Positions 59,201 to 62,000 of a stretch of 62,000 nucleotides of DNA are shown piece by piece. Both the position numbers and the translations under genes were made by a program. Location: the NCBI GenBank assembly GCA_002633005.1, contig NMRA01000248.1, positions 325,846-387,845 of the forward strand, written 5' to 3'. The stretch is from Phoronis australis (Eukaryota > Phoronida > Phoronidae). How positions within the stretch are numbered: position 1 is the first letter of the stretch; every line of letters begins with the position of its first letter. Below the pieces are notes generated by a model. It did not search any database, was not told where the DNA came from, and saw nothing but the letters and a program-made list of their open reading frames with translations.

Positions 59201-60543
59201 GATCTTGTATTCACTCTGGAGGTGGCACCACTGCATGGTCAATTGAGGCGCAAAAAAGTCCTGGGTGTCGGGTCCAACTTCACCATAGATGATCTGACCA
59301 ATAGGAGACTACGGTAAGAGGGAAAGTCAGTGACAGTAGTCTAAACTGTGCATTAGTTGTATGCTTGCTTAGTGCAATACAGTATGTGGGCAATAAAAGC
59401 AGAAAATGTATTTCGAATGAGATAGTAATTTCTTGGTTGAGAAGAAATCCCCTCCTACCCCGTCAACACCAATTCCACTCTGTCATAGACACTGTCCCAA
59501 GTACCAAGACTAATATTTTCCAGAAGCTATTCTAACAAACCTTGATCATTGAAGGGAAATTTGTGGGCTTGAGGGTAACTTTGCATTATTATGAATTATT
59601 TTTCATACAGAAATGGAATCAACATTCGAGGTGTAGAGGGCCCTGTTCTGCTTATTTATTACATTCACTTTTCTCTTTTCACAGTTATTTCCATGATGGT
59701 TCCGATGCAGAGACAGACTCCTATCAACTCTCTGTGACGGATGGCTTACACCGTGCACGTCAGACTGTGCATGTTGAGGTCACACCAGTTGATGACCAGC
59801 CTCCAGTCTTAGTGGACAATTTGATGGTGTGTAAACATGAAAGTAACATCACACAAACACACATTATTGTTGACAAACTAACCAGGGACATCCCTGACTG
59901 TAAGTTATGTTACCAACATTTTATTCACCTCTCCATATTCTACTTAGCTCCCCCACATTTTACTTAGCTCCCCCACATTTTACTTAGCTCCCCCACATTT
60001 TACTTAGCTCCCCCACATTCTACTTAGCTCCCCCACATTTTACTTCAAAGCCCCACATTCTACTTGATAGCCCCACATTATACTTTACAGCCCCACATTT
60101 TCCAGTCCTTTATCGACCTTGGTGCATGTTTTCATTGTTGATCAAATCAGAAATCTGAGCTAATTAACACAAACCAACGTTTTCGAAAACATGGCAACAT
60201 CTGGTACTGGCAATGGTAAAATATTTTATAGAACATGCAAACAAAATCAAAGGTATTTGAATTAATGAATTTCCTTTATTGACCTGTGCAAAAGACTCAT
60301 CCCACTCAAGGACTTACAAGTCACTTTAAACCCAAAAGGTACAATTGTCCCCAACACAAAATATATAAACCAATGTGAAATGTACAACACTATATAAATT
60401 ATTTCCATGTGTTTCAGGAATGGTTGGAGGTCACAGAAAATGAAGAGGTTACCATAACAACAAAAGTATTGTCTGCTACAGATCCTGACACCGACAAGAG
60501 TCAAGTTTACTTTTTGCTGGTGACGGCACCGAAGCTTGGACAG
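48226..60543 (+). CDS. FREM1: FREM1-like extracellular matrix protein (5' part; continues past window)
   Basis: FRAS1/FREM proteins are secreted basement-membrane components that anchor epithelium to mesenchyme. Four exons are recognised: 48226-48455, 57086-59313, 59685-59826 and 60418-60543; phases are 0, 2 and 0, giving about 906 residues so far. The start ATG is at 48234 (or 48237), followed by a signal peptide, LVAFLIWSVGQSTG. The N-terminal domain has VEVVADPVTQRVGSLEPK and NSVKYVHSGNPLL, closely matching FREM1. CSPG/NG2-type repeats follow from about residue 258, then about 381, 486, 605, 743, and the start of a sixth; repeat signatures include LEGQSRPI, YHHDDSNSVQDF and PLHGQL. C-terminal Calx-beta and lectin domains would lie beyond the window. 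FREM2 or a pre-duplication FREM is the alternative. A 5'UTR exon upstream of 48226 is expected. Confidence 0.9.
48528..48965. repeat. Three degenerate tandem units with CACCTAGTGGC core
   Basis: GCCTCCTAGTGGCAATTTTA (about 48637), GCGCCACCTAGTGGCCATTT (about 48760) and GCGCCTCCTAGTGGCAGTTT (about 48902) are spaced about 130-140 bp with similar surrounding sequence. Relatives in reverse orientation are at 10.58-10.88 kb. Non-coding, FREM intron 1. Confidence 0.65.
49170..49460 (-). pseudogene. Retroelement C-terminal fragment (ELTV..., EVGCR.F motif)
   Basis: One frame gives LGELTVACKEG and, after a frameshift, FEVGCRCFPFSSLWRF and EGSTWIMR. The family pattern is ELTVPWE...KY..L...C...GW.....P.EVG.RGF...S..... 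followed by AS.W.W..R, seen at the end of RT polyproteins in many animal genomes. Broken and isolated. Confidence 0.5.
49461..53240. other. FREM intron 1; small inverted repeat, otherwise nothing
   Basis: TTTTGAGAACCAGT at 52170-52183 and ACTGGTTCTCAAAA near 52209-52222 form a hairpin of about 55 bp. No exon resembling FREM N-terminal sequence is present, in line with the direct join of the two recognised exons. Confidence 0.5.
53242..53270. repeat. (GT)n microsatellite
   Basis: Uninterrupted GT dinucleotides, changing to CGCG at the right edge. Confidence 0.95.
53306..54080 (-). repeat. LTR (3' LTR of minus-strand element)
   Basis: Includes three or four copies of a GGACTCAAGTGACTTAATCT-type 28-bp unit at about 53660-53780, upstream of TATAAATA in element sense. 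Confidence 0.9.
54165..54851 (-). CDS. 228-aa ORF with retropepsin-like domain
   Basis: Intact frame from ATG at 54851 to TAG at 54165. The order is a Gag-start-like METRSQIRELMALRQEMGLQ, a linker, an aspartic-protease-like domain (about residues 57-145) and a tail with VVTTRAQAE, which in Ty3/Gypsy polyproteins lies between protease and RT. Visible protease motifs are VSVLRHTGCTTIMVRSSLV, YCTGEVFAMCM and VDLIIWDVPGA. The catalytic DTG is HTG, so peptidase activity is doubtful. Gag body, RT, RNase H and integrase are absent. The ORF may be kept by chance in a young copy, or be a product of a non-autonomous family. Confidence 0.75.
   Translation of the reverse strand: METRSQIRELMALRQEMGLQGEQLQKSAAVSHRGSQSKDSVKHANPERAFKGKLRLKEGYIGMKKVSVLRHTGCTTIMVRSSLVEPGDMTCRKWSCKLADSTKRYLSVTKVNIKTPYCTGEVFAMCMERPVVDLIIWDVPGALDPGNVERQQRATTANEDNTGNSLVEGPKDDSQKGTTSQEKNPVTSTLEGEEVAHISVGTDPDESSRETVVVTTRAQAETASQGAL
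54927..55708 (-). repeat. LTR (5' LTR of minus-strand element)
   Basis: Near-identical to 53306-54080. Few substitutions (for example GTGTTAAT for GTGCTAAT) and an extra AATCCTT near 55023, so insertion was fairly recent. Confidence 0.9.
56148..56795. repeat. Long inverted repeat (hairpin), arms about 300 bp
   Basis: The left arm (about 56148-56445) and right arm (about 56485-56795) match over their whole length: AACCTTGTTTACCAGATTGTAC pairs with the complement of GTACAACCTGGTAAATAAGGTT, ACTTTGTA/TACAAAGT with TATATATTTTCTGAAAGGTGA, and AGTAGGTCTTAGTTTTTT with the complement of AAAAAACTAGGACCTATT. Loop about 39 nt. No coding sequence. Either a foldback element or an inverted duplication. Confidence 0.85.
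57086..59313 (+). CDS. FREM1: FREM1-like large exon (N-terminal domain and CSPG repeats 1-5)
   Basis: Acceptor TTTCTTTGCAG, donor CTACG/GTAAGA; 2228 nt, phase 0 in, phase 2 out. The open frame starts upstream at 57053 but those codons are intronic. Confidence 0.95.
59685..59826 (+). CDS. FREM1: FREM1-like exon completing CSPG repeat 5
   Basis: Acceptor CTTTTCACAG. Encodes YFHDGSDAETDSYQLSVTDG and VDDQPPVLVDNLM. Donor chosen as ATG/GTGTGT at 59827: a stronger GTAAGT at 59900 would create a stop at the next junction and add residues foreign to the repeat. Confidence 0.8.
59939..60105. repeat. Minisatellite, 20-22-bp unit TACTTAGCTCCCCCACATTT
   Basis: About eight copies; the first five are nearly perfect 20-mers, later ones carry CAAAG, GATAG or TACAG in place of AGCTC. 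FREM intron. Confidence 0.95.
60418..60543 (+). CDS. FREM1: FREM1-like exon, start of CSPG repeat 6
   Basis: Acceptor CATGTGTTTCAG, 126 nt in phase 0. Encodes WLEVTENEEVTITTKVLSAT and TAPKLGQ. Donor CAG/GTTCTC is weak, so the 3' border is less certain. Confidence 0.8.
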
Positions 60544-60647
60544 GTTCTCTTTGTTAAATTTCACCAATTTTGAACAAAAATAATTGGCAAAATTAATCTT
60601 TTTTCGTTTTTAGGGGCTTCTAATACCGTTTTAAATGCCACTGAAAT

Positions 60648-61107
60648 TTTACGTAGAAAACAATTTATTTTTGTGCTACTTATCTTCTATGGAAAATGTG
60701 AGAAAATGAATCTTCACTTGTGGATCACATTGTGTCCTAAACAAAACAAAAAATTAAAAAATTATTAACTCCTAAATTGATGAGATTTTACCATATATAT
60801 ATTTCCTTAAATGTTTTGACTTGAATGACTCTTATTTGCTTCAGTTGGTGTTTCTGTGAAAGAGCTCACTCAAGTCTTAATGGCTATGAAGCTAATGGAA
60901 CCCGGCTAAAATGTAAAACATTAATATAATCCCAGATTTTCAGAATTATTTTTCCATCAAAGGTTCCAGAAAACAAGATTTTTGCACCTCAGCACAAAAT
61001 TTAGTTTTTGGCATTTTCATTGCTACATGGCTGTTTTCTTAAAGATTTTTGAAATCTAAGCAACGTCACTGCAAATTACTATTTATTCCATCCATAAATC
61101 CAAAGTG
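60648..61107. repeat. 460-bp direct repeat, copy 1
   Basis: Matches 61541-62000 at a constant offset of 893 bp without indels; only isolated substitutions (for example AGAGCTCAC versus AGGGCTCAC). Confidence 0.95.
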
Positions 61108-61188
61108 CATTACATGAACGACTTCATTTTTAAAACTGCTGCAAACACATCTTCCTTCAAAGAAGCGAACATTAGATTCATACCACTT

Positions 61189-61320
61189 GTCATTATAGTC
61201 CACTAGTCATTATAAAACTGCTCTCAACTTGTCATTCTAAATCACTAGTCATTATAAAATGGCTCTCAACTTGTCATTCTAAATCACTAGTCATTATAAA
61301 ACTGCTCTCAACTTGTTCCT
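61189..61320. repeat. Minisatellite, 42-bp unit
   Basis: CACTAGTCATTATAAAA begins at 61201, 61243 and 61285; three copies. Confidence 0.9.
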
Positions 61321-61372
61321 TATAATCATATGAAAAGTGGTTTCTAAGCTTGGTAAGACCTTACTGTTCATT

Positions 61373-61539
61373 ATTGCTTGAGACCACGCTGGCCATATAT
61401 AATGACACGTCGTGACAAAGCAAGTTACTGTTTATTATTGCTTGAGACCACGCTGGCCATATATAATGACACGTCGTGACAAAGCAAGTTACTGTTTATT
61501 ATTGCTTGAGACCACGCTGGCCATATATAATGACACGTC
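61373..61539. repeat. Minisatellite, 64-bp unit
   Basis: ATTGCTTGAGACCACGCTGG begins at 61373, 61437 and 61501; 2.6 nearly identical copies cut off by the N at 61540. Confidence 0.95.
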
Positions 61540-62000
61540 NTTTACGTAGAAAACAATTTATTTTTGTGCTACTTATCTTCTATGGAAAATGTGAGAAAAT
61601 GAATCTTCACTTGTGGATCACATTGTGTCCTAAACAAAACAAAAAATTAAAAAATTATTAACTCCTAAATTGATGAGATTTTACCATATATATATTTCCT
61701 TAAATGTTTTGACTTGAATGACTCTTATTTGCTTCAGTTGGTGTTTCTGTGAAAGGGCTCACTCAAGTCTTAATGGCTATGAAGCTGATGGAACCCGGCT
61801 AAAATGTAAAACATTAATATAATCCCAGATTTTCAGAATTATTTTTCCATCAAAGGTTCCAGAAAACAAAATTTTTGCACCTCAGCACAAAATTTAGTTT
61901 TTGGCATTTTCATTGCTACATGGCTGTTTTCTTAAAGATTTTTGAAATCTAAGCAACGTCACTGCAAATTACTATTTATTCCATCCATAAATCCAAAGTG
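61540..62000. repeat. 460-bp direct repeat, copy 2, starting at an N
   Basis: Begins abruptly at TTTACGTAGAAAAC directly after the N. See 60648-61107. Probably an assembly join. Confidence 0.9.

Noticed and set aside
59827-59899. Longer FREM exon using the strong GTAAGT donor at 59900
   Set aside because: Joining it to the exon at 60418 gives a stop codon at the junction and adds sequence unlike the CSPG repeat; the GTGTGT donor keeps repeat and frame.
1-62000. CRISPR arrays, rRNA genes, bacterial-type operons or viral genomes
   Set aside because: No regularly spaced identical repeats with unique spacers, no rRNA core sequences and no viral gene blocks were seen; tandem repeats here are contiguous minisatellites.

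Overview
This is a window of metazoan nuclear DNA: AT-rich, dominated by repeats, with four protein-coding loci built from spliced exons that have GT-AG borders. The gene families (a FREM1-like extracellular-matrix protein, an FBXO25/FBXO32-like and an FBXL12-like F-box protein, a GT10 fucosyltransferase), together with Penelope-like elements and compact introns, suggest an invertebrate animal, possibly a deuterostome such as a hemichordate, echinoderm or cephalochordate. The species guess is inference; the animal origin is secure. A run of 175 N (27598-27772) and a single N at 61540 mark assembly joins.

Layout. 0-16.4 kb is a graveyard of mobile DNA: decayed LINE reverse transcriptases (about 2.1-2.6, 3.0-3.8 and 4.5-5.6 kb), the third split by a 422-bp hairpin element; then two Penelope-like retroelements (11.7-14.8 and 15.0-16.3 kb), the first carrying both a 177-bp LTR-like insertion and a 1431-bp foldback transposon. 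16.5-18.1 kb holds two direct copies of a composite repeat with a tRNA-like module. 18.76-19.86 kb is the catalytic exon of a GT10 alpha-1,3-fucosyltransferase. 20-31.5 kb is gene-poor and filled with foldback and MITE-like pieces.

31.65-35.69 kb carries an FBXL12-like gene (+, three exons, 326 aa predicted). Converging on it is an FBXO25/FBXO32-like gene (-, seven recognised exons, 47.01 down to 38.37 kb). Head-to-head with the latter, a FREM1-like gene (+) starts at 48.23 kb and runs off the right edge. Its 8.6-kb first intron contains a small Ty3/Gypsy-type LTR element (53.31-55.71 kb) and a 648-bp near-perfect inverted repeat. The right edge holds minisatellites and a 460-bp duplication that starts at the N.

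Functionally the genes are unrelated housekeeping or developmental loci: two substrate receptors of SCF ubiquitin ligases, one Golgi glycosyltransferase and one secreted basement-membrane protein. No operon-like logic applies. The most noteworthy material is the transposon biology: a family of foldback elements whose long inverted ends are themselves short GGAC-containing repeats, a 71-bp palindromic element with a 9-bp target duplication, and a mini-Gypsy keeping only a protease-like ORF.
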